Positions 22,533 through 33,721 of a stretch of DNA of 64,000 nucleotides are shown here, one piece after another. The translations under genes were made by a program, and so were the position numbers. Numbering within the stretch: the first letter of the stretch is position 1; the number at the start of each line of letters is the position of its first letter. The DNA comes from Neoarius graeffei. Lineage: Eukaryota > Chordata > Actinopteri > Siluriformes > Ariidae. Below the pieces are notes generated by a model. The model worked only from the letters and a program-made list of their open reading frames with translations. It was not told the origin of the DNA and did not search any database. The stretch spans positions 35,453,260 to 35,517,259 of the forward strand of contig NC_083576.1 of assembly GCF_027579695.1 (NCBI RefSeq), written 5' to 3'.

Positions 22533-24213
22533 AAATATGCCAAAGAAAACATCTGTGAAACAGAAGGTAAAGTCTGCAATTAAGGTAGTTTGTATAAAGT
22601 CCAACACGTCAGACCAGAATCTCACTGTATGAGAACAGTTCCAAAACAAATGGGAAATATTTTCATCTGGGCTATTACAGAAGGAGCACTCAGAATTAAT
22701 ATCTTGTTTGTATCTCCTAAGGAAGGATTTTACTAGGTAAAACCTGTGGATTAATTTGAAAGTAACTTCTCTCTTTATTAGTAACCAAGTATTTGAAAGG
22801 TAAGGACCACACTTTCCTCCAGGGTACATTGTCTATTATACCATTCCAAAATGGGATAATGTAAGGAACAGTAATGATGTCTTCCTGGAATAAAGCTCTA
22901 ATTTTCCTATTAATATTATAATGTTCTGCTGAGAAGTATAAATGACCTACAACAGTATCCAATAAATTAGCAGTCTGAATAGGTAGCTGTGGGGGCATAA
23001 CCCCTTAACAACAATATAATTCCAGAAGGAATTGCATCAAAAACAACTGCGTATTCCTTGGTTGTTATGGGAGTTTGGTACTTAAGAAATCTGAATATTT
23101 GTACAACTTTCCACTATGATCAGAAAGTTGACTAACAAGTATAATATTTTTAAACCAATTTTCAAAGAATAAAGATTTGTTTTAATAGAGAATGTTCTTG
23201 TTATTCCAAATGTATAATCTATGAGGAGAGAAGTTGTGTTTAAATTTGAGAGACCAAGCCAACAGCATCTGTTTATGAAAGTTTGACAATTTGATTGGGA
23301 GTTTACTGATATTATAATTGCACATCAGAAGAAACTCCAGGCCACCAACTTTGGAAAAAATATAATAAGGGATAAAGTTCCACAAATATGAAGAGTTGTT
23401 TATAAATTGTCTAATCCAATTTTGTTTTTCCATACAAAATTTCACAACATATTGTCAATTTTTTTGGATGAACTGATATCTACAGCTAAGGACAGAGCTC
23501 TATAAGTAATCTTGGATAAACCATCAGGTTTTGAAAGTAAGATTCTACCTCTCAAAGATAACTCTCTTTGTAACCATGAATTTAATTTATTTTGTGTTTT
23601 AAGGATAATGGAGTTGAAATTTAATGAGCACCTTGTAGTTTTATCTTTGGAGATGATGACTCCCAAATAAGTAACCTGATCCTTCACAGGGATGTCATGT
23701 GAAGAGGGTACAGAACAATCTTTTATGGCCATGAGTTCACTTTTTTTTTTTTAAGTTCGGGTGGAGGCCAGAAGCATTAGAGAAACTTTTAATCAACTCT
23801 ATTGTGAGAGGAATTTGAGAAGCATCCTTCAGGAAAAGCATGATGTCATCAGCAAGTTGACTAATTTTAATCTGTCTATCAGCAATTGAAATTCCTTGTA
23901 AAGCACTACTTGAGATATGATGAGCTAAGAGTTGAGAGGCAATTAAGAATAGATAAGGTGAGAGAGGGCAACCTTGTTTAATTTCACAAGAAACATTAAA
24001 TCTAGGGGATGTACCATATTTTAATTTGACCGAACTACTGCCATTCTTATGGGTTCTAATACTTTTACAAAAGAAATGTCCGAAGCCAAATTTATTAAGA
24101 GCTGTCAAAATAAAGCCTTGTTCGAGTGAATCAAAAGCTTTATAGAAATAAAAAAACAAAATGAAACAATTGTCTTTAATTGTGTCATTATAATCCAATA
24201 GATCCAATACCAA
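22533..24213 (-). pseudogene. L1 ORF2 reverse transcriptase and C-terminal region
   Basis: It includes YFYKAFDSLEQGFILTAL (RT palm), IKQGCPLSPYLFLIASQLLA, and the active-site motif QLADDIMLF (A/LADD class). A thumb-like VTYLGVIISKD follows. Later come WNGIIDNVPWRKVWSLPFKY and the CCHC-like CSFCNSPDENISHLFWNC. Several frame changes occur (for example at 23737/23732 and near 23000). Confidence 0.85.
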
Positions 24214-24505
24214 TCTAATATTATTAGCAATGTGTCACTTCCTCATGAATCCAGATTGTGGCTCTCCTATGATCGAGTCCAAAACATCCTTCAGCCTATT
24301 AGCGAATACGGTAGCCAACACTTTGTAGTCATTGTTTAGCAGTGTGATTGGACGCCAGTTATCTAAATTTTCTTTATTTGGTTTCGGGATCAGAGTGATG
24401 ACACCTTGAGTTATAGTTGTTGGAAGAGCTTCACTAAAAAGGGAGACAGTTCTTCATCAAACATCTTATAAAACTCTGAGGTTAAACCATCACATCCTGG
24501 ACTTT

Positions 24506-24531
24506 TATTTATTTATTTATTTATTTATTTT
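24506..24531. repeat. (ATTT)n microsatellite
   Basis: A short ATTT repeat lies within the degraded L1 RT region. Confidence 0.9.
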
Positions 24532-24879
24532 AAGATTACAAATTGCTTTTATTACCTTGTCACCTCGTCAAAGGAGATGCTACAGTCACAGGTACCCCTT
24601 CTGAGGAAATAATTTTACACTGGCTGATTGAATCTATAAATAAGTTGGTAGCTGCTTCAGAATATTTAGACATGTATAAGTTGCTATAAAAACTGTGGCA
24701 AATGGAAGCTATATCCTTAGGATAATCAAATATTTGGCTATCCCTTTTATCAATTGTGGCGAGTGCAGCCCTATTTCTTTCCAGTCTAAAAAAAAATAGG
24801 CTGAGTTCTGTTCACCCTCCTCTAACCACTTAGTTCTAGATATGTTCCTTTAGCTCTTTCCTTATATAAATCATCTAGT

Positions 24880-25376
24880 TTATTTTTTTTTTAATTTTAT
24901 GTATTCACATCTCTCCCTATCAGTTAGGTCCTCCCTTTGAGAAAAAGAAGCTAGCTGCACAATAACATCATCTTCAAATGCTTTTTTTTGCTTGGCTAAA
25001 TTAGCACTAAACCCCCTGAAAAGCATCACCAATTCATATTTTAGAAGTTCCCAATTCCTCCCATAAGATTTCTCTGTTTTTGCATTAGTCCAATGAATTT
25101 TGGTTACATCTTTGACATGCTCTTTGACTTGTGTTAAGTTCAGGAGAGAACTATTCAATTTCCAAAATGAAGCTTTCGGACTTGCTGAGTGACCTCCAGA
25201 CAATGATATTGATAAATGGATTGCTCTGTGATCAGTCAGAGGAGTGCTACAAATATCAACTGAAATGTTATAATTTAAGAGACACTTAGAAAGTAACCAG
25301 TAGTCAATTCTAGACTGCCTTGGGCAGTCCTTATTGGACCAGGTATACAGCCTAACATTTGGAAACAATTCAACAA
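24880..25376 (-). pseudogene. L1 ORF2 endonuclease, C-terminal half
   Basis: On the minus strand it reads FPNVRLYTWSNKDCPRQSRI followed by DYWLLS, then PLTDHRAIHLSIS. This is the R-I-D-Y and T-D-H-R end of an L1 apurinic endonuclease; the histidine pairs with the GGDFN motif found far away at about 32290. It continues into the linker. The break at 25377 is the edge of the inserted block. Confidence 0.85.
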
Positions 25377-25471
25377 AGGCGTGGGAAAAATTGCGCTGTT
25401 AGCCCGTGGAAAGCATATGTCTGGCGCACATGATCAGTGCGTGTTCAGTGAGTGTGGAGTGCATGTGACTT

Positions 25472-27027
25472 CAGTGGCGGCTGGTAGTCTTTCAAACGGG
25501 GAGGCTAGTCGGTTACAATATTTCCAGATTTTAAAAGAAAAAACACATCAATTTTGCCCATACTCTTGCCTCTGATCTGGCTGATTGTTGGCAGGGTCAC
25601 AAACTGTGAAATAACAGGTTCTTTTGGCCCATTAGCCTACTGTCCAATATACATGATGGTGGTGTTGGGGGGGTATATTTTAACATTTTATATTTTAAAA
25701 TTGTGGCATGTTGTTTAAAAATTGATCATTATTGAAAGCAGCTCTTTGTCAGGAACCTCAGCAGTAACAGCAGAGTGTTCTGGAATAGGCACAAGCACTG
25801 ACCTTGGGGAGCCAAACATAGAGCTGGGTGCCACACATTTCATTCAATGACACTTTCCCTATATTTTACTTATTTTGACTGAGAAATGTTTTATTGACAA
25901 TTTTGATAACCCTTCACTTTTAATCCAGGTCTGTAGTGTGAAATGTTCTCGGTTGTGTTTTTGTTTAAAAATGTTTTCCAAATTGTAGCTGTGTTTAATT
26001 CATATCCAGAAAAATATATATTCCAATATAATATACTCAGCATAAACAATTTAAATAGATTCTATATTTTTGGTCCATCCATGACATATTACTAAAGTAG
26101 CCTATTTACTGTTGTTGATGTGGGTCACTTGCTGTTAGCCAATTCACTTTCTCGTACCAGGAAAGCTGAAAGGAACGAGTATTATTCCCTACCTTTTTCA
26201 CCAAGTCAATTTGAGGCGTTGGTCTACCCTGCTCTTTAATTTGAATTTTTTCCTCGAAAGGAAGACTGGCAAATGGCTTCGCCAAAATTAAATCAGCAAT
26301 GCTTGGCATCCGTGCGCAGCTTTCTTGCTAGCTGACTAGCCCCCTCAAGTTCAAGTTCAGTCACTCAAATAAACGAAATTTCTGGAACTAAGATAGCAAA
26401 CTTGACAACACTATATTTACACTTTATTTACAATGAAAATATATACAAACTAAAAAAGCTGGTAGAAACCGTATGTAATGAATGAAATCGAAATGTAAGC
26501 TGATCTTTTACAATACACCACAGCACTTGCAAATCCGCATGGGACTGAACTGAAATTCACTGCTGCCTGTCTATATTTGAAACGAGCTGTCAATCAAAGA
26601 AAATATCCGGCCGCTTTCACCAGTCACCAGTCTCCTTGCAGAAAGCTTTGTCATTTCCCTCCCTCTGTGAGGCTGGGAGTCCGTGGGGCGGGCGTTTTCG
26701 CAGTATTTGTCCAATAACCGTCTTGCATTTTGATATTGAAAAGCGCATAGCTCCCAAATGCCATTGCAGTCCACTGAGGCTGGGCTGCATCGCGCTGTCA
26801 CGAGGGGGAAAAACTCACGCACACATTAGGCGAACTGGGGAAAGTTATAACGGAATGATTTTGCACTGTAGTTGGGTTGAGCACATATATTTCTATGATT
26901 CTGGATCTGAAATAGCAATGTTATAAGGTCGGCTATAACATAAGCCTAGCGCAATTCATCCTACACGATGTTCGTCATTTTTAGAGGAGGCTGAGCCTCC
27001 CTCGTTGTCTTAGAGCAATCGCCCGTG
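25472..27027 (-). mobile_element. hAT element with TTF-type transposase exon
   Basis: The 8-bp duplication TGTGACTT is perfect (25464-25471 and 27028-27035), and the other arm of the inverted duplication shows the empty site. The left end is CAGTGGCGGCTGG; the right end is a diverged complement, with GGGAGGCT shared further in. It encodes one recognisable transposase exon on the minus strand. Confidence 0.85.
26106..26309 (-). pseudogene. hAT transposase first exon (TTF/ZMYM1-like)
   Basis: A 67-residue frame begins MPSIADLILAKPFASLPFEE and includes IKEQGRPTP and SWYEKVNWLTAS. These match the start of fish hAT transposases annotated as zinc finger MYM-type protein 1-like (SWY...WLTGC). The cysteine expected after WLT is replaced by Ser. 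The remaining exons are absent. Confidence 0.75.
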
Positions 27028-27153
27028 TGTGACTTGCATTTTATCAGTTTCATGCGCTACGAGTACGGGCTGCTCTTGTGAAGCATGCGTGATGCATGTG
27101 ATTAGCATGTTACAATCACTCATAACTTGTGTGCGATGCAAGCCAGGAGTGGG

Positions 27154-27160
27154 TATAAAA
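27154..27160 (+). promoter_or_regulatory. TATA box of element B
   Basis: TATAAAA lies about 100 bp before the ATG at 27258. It is conserved in the inverted copy at 38196-38202 along with flanking sequence (GGAGTGGGTATAAAACCA), suggesting a real promoter. Confidence 0.6.
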
Positions 27161-27257
27161 CCAGCGTGTCTGCAGCATTCTGCATCTGTCTTTCGACTGA
27201 AGAACACTGGATATTTTGTGGGAAAAATTTTTAAATTTTCAGTTTAAAGTTTAGAAA

Positions 27258-27435
27258 ATGGGACCCAACAAGAAGCGAGCAAAAGTGAAGTAACCCAGCC
27301 TGAAACACCAAAGGGGGAGGAGGAGGAAGAATTTGATGATGATGGTAGCAGCACCAGCAAGCCCTGCACGGACAGGGAGAAGTACGCCTTTAAGCCGGCA
27401 GAAGGCACAGCATCCCACCAGAGGTATTTTAACAG
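27258..27435 (+). pseudogene. Element B exon 1, acidic protein, frameshifted
   Basis: It starts MGPNKKRAK. After a one-base shift the frame reads SEVTQPETPKGEEEEEFDDD and on to PAEGTASHQRYFN, ending at the donor AACAG|GTAAAT. The copy at 38096-37941 (minus) has the same start, acidic tract and donor. The basic-then-acidic composition resembles transposase N-termini, but no family is recognised. Confidence 0.45.
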
Positions 27436-27490
27436 GTAAATACACATGCTTTAAACATTCATTTCAGTATCTATATGCTTATGTAATTAA

Positions 27491-27768
27491 CCCCGCCGAC
27501 AGTAGTCGGAGGGGTTATTATTTTCACCTGCGTCAGTCTGTGTGTGTGTGTATCTGTCTGTCTGTCTGTCTGTGTGTCTGCAAGATATCTCAAGAACCAA
27601 TGGATCGATTTGGACCAAATTTTGTACGTGTTGCCAATCACCCAGGAAGGAAACCATTAAATTTTGGAGGTCAAAGGTCAAGGTCATGGCAGAACTTCGA
27701 AATTTTCACCCAATGTATTTTAATAGGGAAAAGGCGGGGTTTGCACTCGTTAGAGTGTCCCTGTCTAG
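27491..27768. mobile_element. Short TTAA-flanked MITE with terminal hairpin
   Basis: TTAA lies on both sides (27487-27490 and 27769-27772). Just inside the left end is the hairpin ACCCCGCCGAC / GTCGGAGGGGT. A CTGT/CTGTGT microsatellite follows, then the motif AATGGATCGATTTGGACCAA. The element is non-coding. It is absent from the other arm of the inverted duplication. Confidence 0.6.
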
Positions 27769-27794
27769 TTAATATTAAATATGCTGATTTTCAG

Positions 27795-28165
27795 GGCGGC
27801 ACGGTGGTGTAGTGGTTAGCGCTGTCGCCTCACAGCAAGAAGGTCCGGGTTCGAGCCCCGTGGCCGGCGAGGGCCTTTCTGTGCGGAGTTTGCATGTTCT
27901 CCCCGTGTCCGCGTGGGTTTCCTCCGGGTGCTCCAGTTTCCCCCACAGTCCAAAGACATGCAGGTTAGGTTAACTGGTGACTCTAAATTGACCGTAGGTG
28001 TGAATGTGAATGGTTGTCTGTGTCTATGTGTCAGCCCTGTGATGACCTGGCGACTTGTCCAGGGTGTACCCCGCCTTTCGCCCGTAGTCAGCTGGGATAG
28101 GCTCCAGCATGCCTGCGACCCTGTAGAACAGGATAAAGCGGCTAGAGATGATGAGATGAGATGAG
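27795..28165 (+). mobile_element. SINE family 1, first of a tandem pair
   Basis: Full length, plus strand, with GTAGTGGTTAGCGCT and GGGTTCGAGCCCC control boxes and a GATGAG tail. It is preceded by ATGCTGATTTTCAG (27781-27794), which is repeated at 28166-28179. Confidence 0.95.
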
Positions 28166-28179
28166 ATGCTGATTTTCAG

Positions 28180-28556
28180 GGCGGCACGGTGGTGTAGTGG
28201 TTAGCGCTGTCGCCTCACAGCAAGAAGGTCCAGGTTCGAGCCCCGTGGCCGATGAGGGCCTTTCTGTGCGGAGTTTGCATGTTCTCCCCTTGTCCGTGTG
28301 GATTTCCTCCGGGTGCTCCGGTTTCCCCCACAGTCCAAAGACATGCAGGTTAGGTTAACTGGTGACTCTAAATTGACCGTAGGTGTGAATGTGAGTGTGA
28401 ATGGTTGTCTGTGTCTATGTGTCAGCCCTGTGATGACCTGGCGACTTGTCCAGGGTGTACCCCGCCTTTCGCCCGTAGTCAGCTGGGATAGGCTCCAGCT
28501 TGCCTGCGACCCTGTAGAACAGGATAAAGCGGCTAGAGATAATGAGATGAGATGAG
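28180..28556 (+). mobile_element. SINE family 1, second of a tandem pair
   Basis: A second full-length copy follows the repeated ATGCTGATTTTCAG and is itself followed by ATGCTGACTTTC at 28557. Both SINEs therefore share one target motif, as if the second had inserted into the duplication left by the first. Confidence 0.95.
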
Positions 28557-28581
28557 ATGCTGACTTTCTTGTATGTTTCAG

Positions 28582-28701
28582 CTAATGACACCCAGAAGTG
28601 AGGACACTGCAATCCCATCATCGCTGTCAGGCCATTGTGCCATGCTCAGTGATCAGGACAAGGACATCCCAACACTCTGTCCCACCACTCAGCAGGAGTA
28701 A
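28582..28701 (+). pseudogene. Element B possible exon 2
   Basis: It follows the acceptor GTATGTTTCAG. The frame reads LMTPRSEDTAIPSSLSGHCA then SDQDKDIPTL, ending at TAA; the inverted arm (about 36095-35990, minus) conserves it. The phase does not join exon 1 without a stop, so the splice site or frame is uncertain. Unrecognised. Confidence 0.35.
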
Positions 28702-28813
28702 GAGCAGGACAGTAGCTTGGAGTCAGACTCAAAGTGTGTTTCAGTGCTCAAACTGTTGGGCTATTTAGTTGGGATTTTTTACAAGTAATAAAATGCATTA
28801 TTCCCTTATACTT

Positions 28814-29188
28814 CTCATCTCATCTCAGTATCTCTAGCCGCTTTATCCTTCTACAGGGTCGTAGGCATGCTGGAGCCTATCCCAGCTGACTACGGGCGAA
28901 AGGCGGGGTACACCCTGGACAAGTCGCCAGGTCATCACAGGGCTGACACATAGACACAGACAACCATTCACACTCACATTCACACCTACGGTCAATTTAG
29001 AGTCACCAGTTAACCTAACCTGCATGTCTTTGGACTGTGGGGGAAACCGGAGCACCCGGAGGAAACCCACGCGGACACGGGGAGAACATGCAAACTCCGC
29101 ACAGAAAGGCCCTCGCCGGCTACGGGGCTCGAACCCGGACCTTCTTGCTGTGAGGCGACAGCGCTAACCACTACACCACCGTGCCGCC
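28814..29188 (-). mobile_element. SINE family 1
   Basis: Full-length minus-strand copy with the perfect 13-bp duplication TTCCCTTATACTT (28801-28813 and 29189-29201). The other arm of the inverted duplication lacks it, so it inserted after the duplication. Confidence 0.95.
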
Positions 29189-29333
29189 TTCCCTTATACT
29201 TATGTTTTATTATTTGATGTTTGCATGGTAAATTAACATATACTCAAATAAGAACAGCAAATGAGGTGGTCTTCTTCCCTTCTGCAATACTACATGCTAC
29301 ATGATCGGTTCCTTGGTTCCTCCCCAATATATA

Positions 29334-30936
29334 CAGTGGTGCTTGAAAGTTTGTGAACCCTTTAGAATTTTCTATATTTCTGCATAAATATGACCTAAAA
29401 CATCATCAGATTTTAACACAAGTCCTAAAAGTAGATAAAGAGAACCCAGTTAAACAAATGAGACAAAAATATTATATTTGGTCACTTATTTATTGAGGAA
29501 AATGATCCAATATTGCATATCTGTGAGTGGCAAAAGTATGAGAACCTTTGCTTTCAGTATCTGGTGTGACCCCCTTGTGCAGCAATAACTGCAACTAAAT
29601 GTTTCCAGTAACTGCTGATCAGTCCTGCACACCAGCTTGGAGGAATTTTAGCCCATTCCTCCATACAGAACAGCTTCAACTCTGGGATGTTGGTGGGTTT
29701 CCTCACATGAACTGCTCGCTTCAGGTCCTTCCACAGCATTTCGATAGGATTAAGGTCAGGACTTTGACTTGGCCATTCTAAAACATTAACGTTATTCTTT
29801 AACCATTCTTTGGAAGAACGACTTGTGTGCTTAGGGTTGTTGTCTTGCTGCATGACCCACCTTCTCTTGAGATTCAGTTAATGGACAGATGTCCTGACAT
29901 TTTCCTTTAGAATTCGATGGTATAATTCAGAATTCATTGTTCCATCAATGATGGCAAGCTGTCCTGGCCCAGATGCAGCAAAACAGGCCCAAACCATGAT
30001 ACTACCGCCACCATGTTTCGCAGATGGGATAAGGTTCTTATGCTGGAATGCAGTGTTTTCCTTTCTCCAAATAGAATGCTTCTCATTTAAACCAAAAAGT
30101 TCTATTTTGGTCTCATCTGTCCACAAAACGTTTTTCCAATAGCCTTCTGGTTTGTCCACATGATGTTTAGCAAACTGCAGATGAGCAGTAATGTTCTTTT
30201 TGGAGAGCAGTGGCTTTCTCCTTGCAACCCTGCCATGCACACCATTGTTGTTCAGTGTTCTCCTGATGGTGGACTCATGAACATTAACATTAGCTGATGT
30301 GAGAGAGGCCTTCAGTTGCTTAGAAGTTACCCTGGGGTCCTTTGTGACCTTGCCGACTATTATACGCCTTGCTCTCAGAGTGATCTTTGTTGGTTGACCA
30401 CTCCTGAGGAGGGTAACAATGGTCTTAAATTTCCTCCATTTGTACATAATCTGACTGTAGATTGGTGGAGTCCAAACTCTTTAGAGATAGTTTTGTAACC
30501 TTTTCCAGCCTGATGAGCATCAACAACGCTTTTTCTGAGGTCCTCAGTAATCTCCTTTGTTCGTGCCATGATCACAACACATGTTTGAGGAAGTGTAAGA
30601 TCAGACTTTGATAGATCCCTGTTCTTTAAATAAAACAGGGTGCCCACTCACACCTGATTGTCATCCCATTGATTGAAAACACCTGACTCTAATTTCACCT
30701 TCAAAGTAACTGCTAATCCCAGAGGTTCACATACTTTTGCCACTCACAGATATGTAATATTGGATCATTTTCCTCAATAAATAAATGACCAAGTATAATA
30801 TTTTTGTCTCATGTGTTTAACTGGGTTCTCTTTATCTACTTTTAGGACTTGTGTTAAAATCTGATGATGTTTTAGGTCATATTTATGCAGAAATATAGAA
30901 AATTCTAAAGGGTTCACAAACTTTCAAGGACCACTG
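29334..30936 (-). mobile_element. Tc1-like transposon, family 2
   Basis: CAGTGGTGCTTGAAAG termini bordered by TA; 1.6 kb, full length. The same insertion site is occupied in the inverted arm by a deleted copy (35531-35742), so this insertion predates the duplication. Confidence 0.93.
29554..30569 (-). pseudogene. Tc1 family-2 transposase, lightly damaged
   Basis: It starts MARTKEITEDLRKSVVDAHQ with helix-turn-helix TISKEFGLHQSTVR; one frameshift near LCTNGG/MYKWRK. It then has WTDETKIELFG, MVWACFAASGPG, one stop (TAA) after VRTSVH, MQQDNNPKHTS and SPDLNPIEMLW, so D, D and E are all present. It ends HTRY before the stop. Confidence 0.88.
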
Positions 30937-31384
30937 TATGCCCAGAGTCTTGCCCCTCATGTCGCGTGCGCTGTGTTCACACATAGGGGTAGAAAGTGAG
31001 ATGTACTAGTCTGTCTTGCACGCCGCACAAATAGCAAGTGTGGAATACTTGTGTAGTATTTCTGAGGCATGTCACTCATACAATGACCGTGCGTCACTCA
31101 TGAGTCTTACTGTCATTGCAAAAAGCCCCTACTAGCCGTGCTGCTGACTTGGTTCAGGTGTACAAAAGGAGTACGGGACCCGTACGTAGTGTATGCGTTC
31201 TTGATTTGTCGCAAGACCCGTAGAATTTACATGTGCAGGACCAAAAGTCTCCACGGGCAGTCTGCAACCTTCTATGGCGCTGAACACATGCAAGTGTCAA
31301 GCACGGTTTTGCCAATTTTTTTTTACCGTAGACCGCCCATAGTAGCACGTACGGCAGGTTGTGAGTGAGGCTTTAGCTCCTCTT

Positions 31385-31532
31385 GTCATATTCTCTTTAT
31401 TCACTAATTTTTTCGTTGTTCTTGAAGCATTTGCTTCTCTTTGTTAACATTTCTCTTGATAGCAGGGGAACTGTAATACCTTTTATCTATTTCTCTATCT
31501 GAGCAACCAAAAACAGTGCAAAAATGAATCAT
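31385..31532 (-). pseudogene. THAP-domain exon 1, left (inverted) copy
   Basis: Starts MIHFCTVFGCSDREIDKRYY, the C-x4-C start of a THAP zinc finger, followed by SSPAIKRN and EKQMLQEQRK, then a stop. Element B is inserted just beyond, at 31372. It is the inverted counterpart of the exon at 34938. Confidence 0.75.
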
Positions 31533-31609
31533 ACTGAAGACAGATTAAGCCTTGATTATATGAAAGATGGTGTCTGTTTGATCCCCAGGTGTAATTATCA
31601 CGTGATGCG

Positions 31610-31634
31610 TGACATCATGCACAAGGGGTCTATA
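31610..31634 (-). promoter_or_regulatory. GACCCC/CRE-like motif upstream of THAP start (left arm)
   Basis: On the minus strand it reads TATAGACCCCTTGTGCATGA then TGTCACGC, about 78 bp before the THAP ATG at 31532. It matches 34836-34861 and resembles 7289 and 45677. Confidence 0.5.
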
Positions 31635-31653
31635 AGCAAAGGGGACAACCCTG

Positions 31654-32052
31654 GGGGGCGGCCAAGATGGCGTATGTGTAACATGTGACTTGTGTATTTC
31701 CGCAACATGATGAACGAAACCTAATGTGCTGAATTGCTAAATATGCTTAAGGCCTGATTAGAACAAACCTAATTGATAAACTAAATAGCTACTACAAGGA
31801 CTTCACTCAGAATCAATTTTTATCATTGTTTTCTTTCATTTTATTTATTGTTGTCCAACTAGCTCCTCGAGCTAACCATTCAGTGAACCTGCTAACTAAA
31901 GGAGAAGTGAACATAGCACTACACAAACTAAACCGACAGGAGCTGGTAAACATGCTTGCTACTTTTTTCAGGCTATCTGTCAATATGGAAACAGAGGAAG
32001 ATATCTGTGGTGTAATGCATTCCTATGCCAGAAAGTCTCTGAGTGAAAAGTT
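31654..32052 (+). mobile_element. Duplicated L1 5' end (inverted arm)
   Basis: It begins at GGGCGGCCAAGATGGCGTA and encodes LTKGEVNIALHKLNRQELVN and RLSVNMETEEDI. This is the start of the same L1 ORF1 as at 34589 (minus), but on the plus strand. It ends at SLSEKF and joins an element B terminus. Confidence 0.8.
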
Positions 32053-32274
32053 TGTACAAAAGGAGTACAGGTTCCGTACGTAGTGTATGCGTTCTTGATT
32101 TGTCACAAGACCCGTAGAATTTGCATGTGCAGGACCAAAAGTCACCACGGGCAGTCTGCGACCTTCTACGGCGCTGAACACATGCAAGTGTCGCGCAAGT
32201 CTCAAGCACAGTTTTGCCAAATTTTTTACTGTAGACCGCCCATAGCAGCACGTACAGCGGGTTGTGAGTGAGGC
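32053..32274 (+). mobile_element. Element B terminus, third copy
   Basis: A partial repeat of 31157-31371 ending GTTGTGAGTGAGGC and TTAA (32275-32278). It forms the right border of the block inserted in L1, whose coding resumes immediately (minus strand FNMALNNI). Confidence 0.75.
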
Positions 32275-32278
32275 TTAA

Positions 32279-33094
32279 GATATTGTTTAATGCCATGTTA
32301 AAATCCCCCCCTAAGATTAAAGAGGCATTAGAATATTTGGTTAACCAGTAAGAAATTTTCTCTTCCAAGATATCAAAGAGAGTGATATTCTCCATAAAAG
32401 AGTGGTATCCATAGATATTAATTATAATAATGTTAATATTATTTATGACTATTATCATAATAATAGGGGTGGCACGGTGTAGTGGTTAGCGCTGTCGCCT
32501 CACAGCAAGAAGGTCCGGGTTCAAGCCCTGTGGCTGGCGAAGGGCCTTTCTGTGCAGAGTTTGCATGTTCTCCCCGTGTCCGCGTGGGTTTCCTCCGGGT
32601 GCTCCGGTTTCCCCCACAGTCCAAAGACATGCAGGTTAGGTTAACTGGTGACTCTAAATTGACCGTAGGTGTGAGTGTGAATGATTGTCTGTGTCTATGT
32701 GTCAGCCCTGTGATGACCTGGCGACTTGTCCAGGGTGTACCCCGCCTTTCGCCCGTAGTCAGCTGGGATAGGCTCCAGCTTGCCTGCGACCCTGTAGAAG
32801 GATAAAGCGGCTAGAGATAATGAGATGAGATGAGATCATAATAATAAAGTGACCTGAGGACTCTATATTGGTCTTAATAATATTCCCATTAAAGTTATAT
32901 TTAAAAATTCCTACTCCAGCTGAATGCTCAGATCCGTGAGCTAACCATATATCCTTTCCCCACTGTGACCTCGAAAAGCTCAAATCATTAGGTGTTGAGT
33001 GACATTCTTGAAAGAAATGAAAATCTGCCTTGTACTTCTTTGCAAACAAAAATAATGCCTTGTGTTTCATATTATCTTTAAGACCCCCTAGCAC
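32279..33094 (-). pseudogene. L1 ORF2 endonuclease, N-terminal half
   Basis: It reads FHFFQECHSTPNDLSF (catalytic-type QE.H) and IWLAHGSEHSAGVGIF. After the SINE it has ISYWLTKYSNASLILGGDFN, the GGDFN metal-site motif. The rest of the domain is at 25376-24880. Confidence 0.82.
32465..32834 (+). mobile_element. SINE family 1
   Basis: Plus strand, full length except a lost base pair or two in the head, with the perfect 11-bp duplication ATCATAATAAT (32454-32464 and 32835-32845) inside L1 endonuclease coding. Confidence 0.94.
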
Positions 33095-33721
33095 TGATAG
33101 GCAACAAAGACAAAGACATGAAATAATACTATGAAAAAATTCTGAAAACTAGAGAATTTCAACTTCTTCCTCACACCACTTGATGCAAATGAACTCCACA
33201 ACAGATCAATGGACCCACAGCCTGAGCATCAAGGGCAAGTAGGTCAACACATACAAGCCAACCCATCCTCAACAAGCACAACTTCAACCATGAGGTAGAA
33301 ATCCAAGCACCACCTCAACCTTCCCAGAAAAAAAGAACATCATACAACTTGAACACAAAAGCAACACATTGCCAGAGCTTTCAAACACAAAAGTTCCCCT
33401 TTTTTCCTTCTTTATTCTTTCATTTTAAGTGACACCAAATCATGAAAGGAAGGCACCACCATCTGGTGACTAACAGTATAGCATGCAAACCTAAGATTCA
33501 AAGCTTTAAATGAGAACGATATTGCTACATAAACCATATTACACACTTTTTAGTAGTATAACCCCATATAAGACAGAACTACACAGGAATGGCAGTAAAT
33601 AGAAAAATTGTTTTCATTCATGTATTATTTACTGTGATTTTTTTTTTTTACCATCAATGTATGCAGAGGGACCTTTGAAGCCTGCTTTCTTGCCCTCTTT
33701 CCTAGCCTGTTCAACCAACAG

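Larger units (their letters stand above)
25377..31371 (+). mobile_element. Element B, left copy (TTAA-type transposon, interrupted)
   Basis: It is the diverged reverse complement of 35098-38412 and carries the same promoter, exon and terminus. Its right end is TTGTGAGTGAGGC followed by TTTA (31372-31375). Its left end stops at about 25377 inside L1 coding, about 160 bp short of the corresponding end at 38571. It contains a hAT, a TTAA MITE, three SINEs and a Tc1. The TTAA-like target suggests piggyBac or Kolobok, but no transposase is recognised. Confidence 0.65.

Noticed and set aside
27795..28556. Possible tRNA genes (A- and B-box sequences with tRNA-like head)
   Set aside because: The same head occurs in every SINE family 1 copy with the SINE body and tail and target duplications; these are SINEs, not tRNA genes.
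32482..32805. 107-codon frame and similar frames at 13294, 21956, 28298 and 46058
   Set aside because: All lie wholly or mostly within SINE family 1 copies and appear because the SINE body has few stops.
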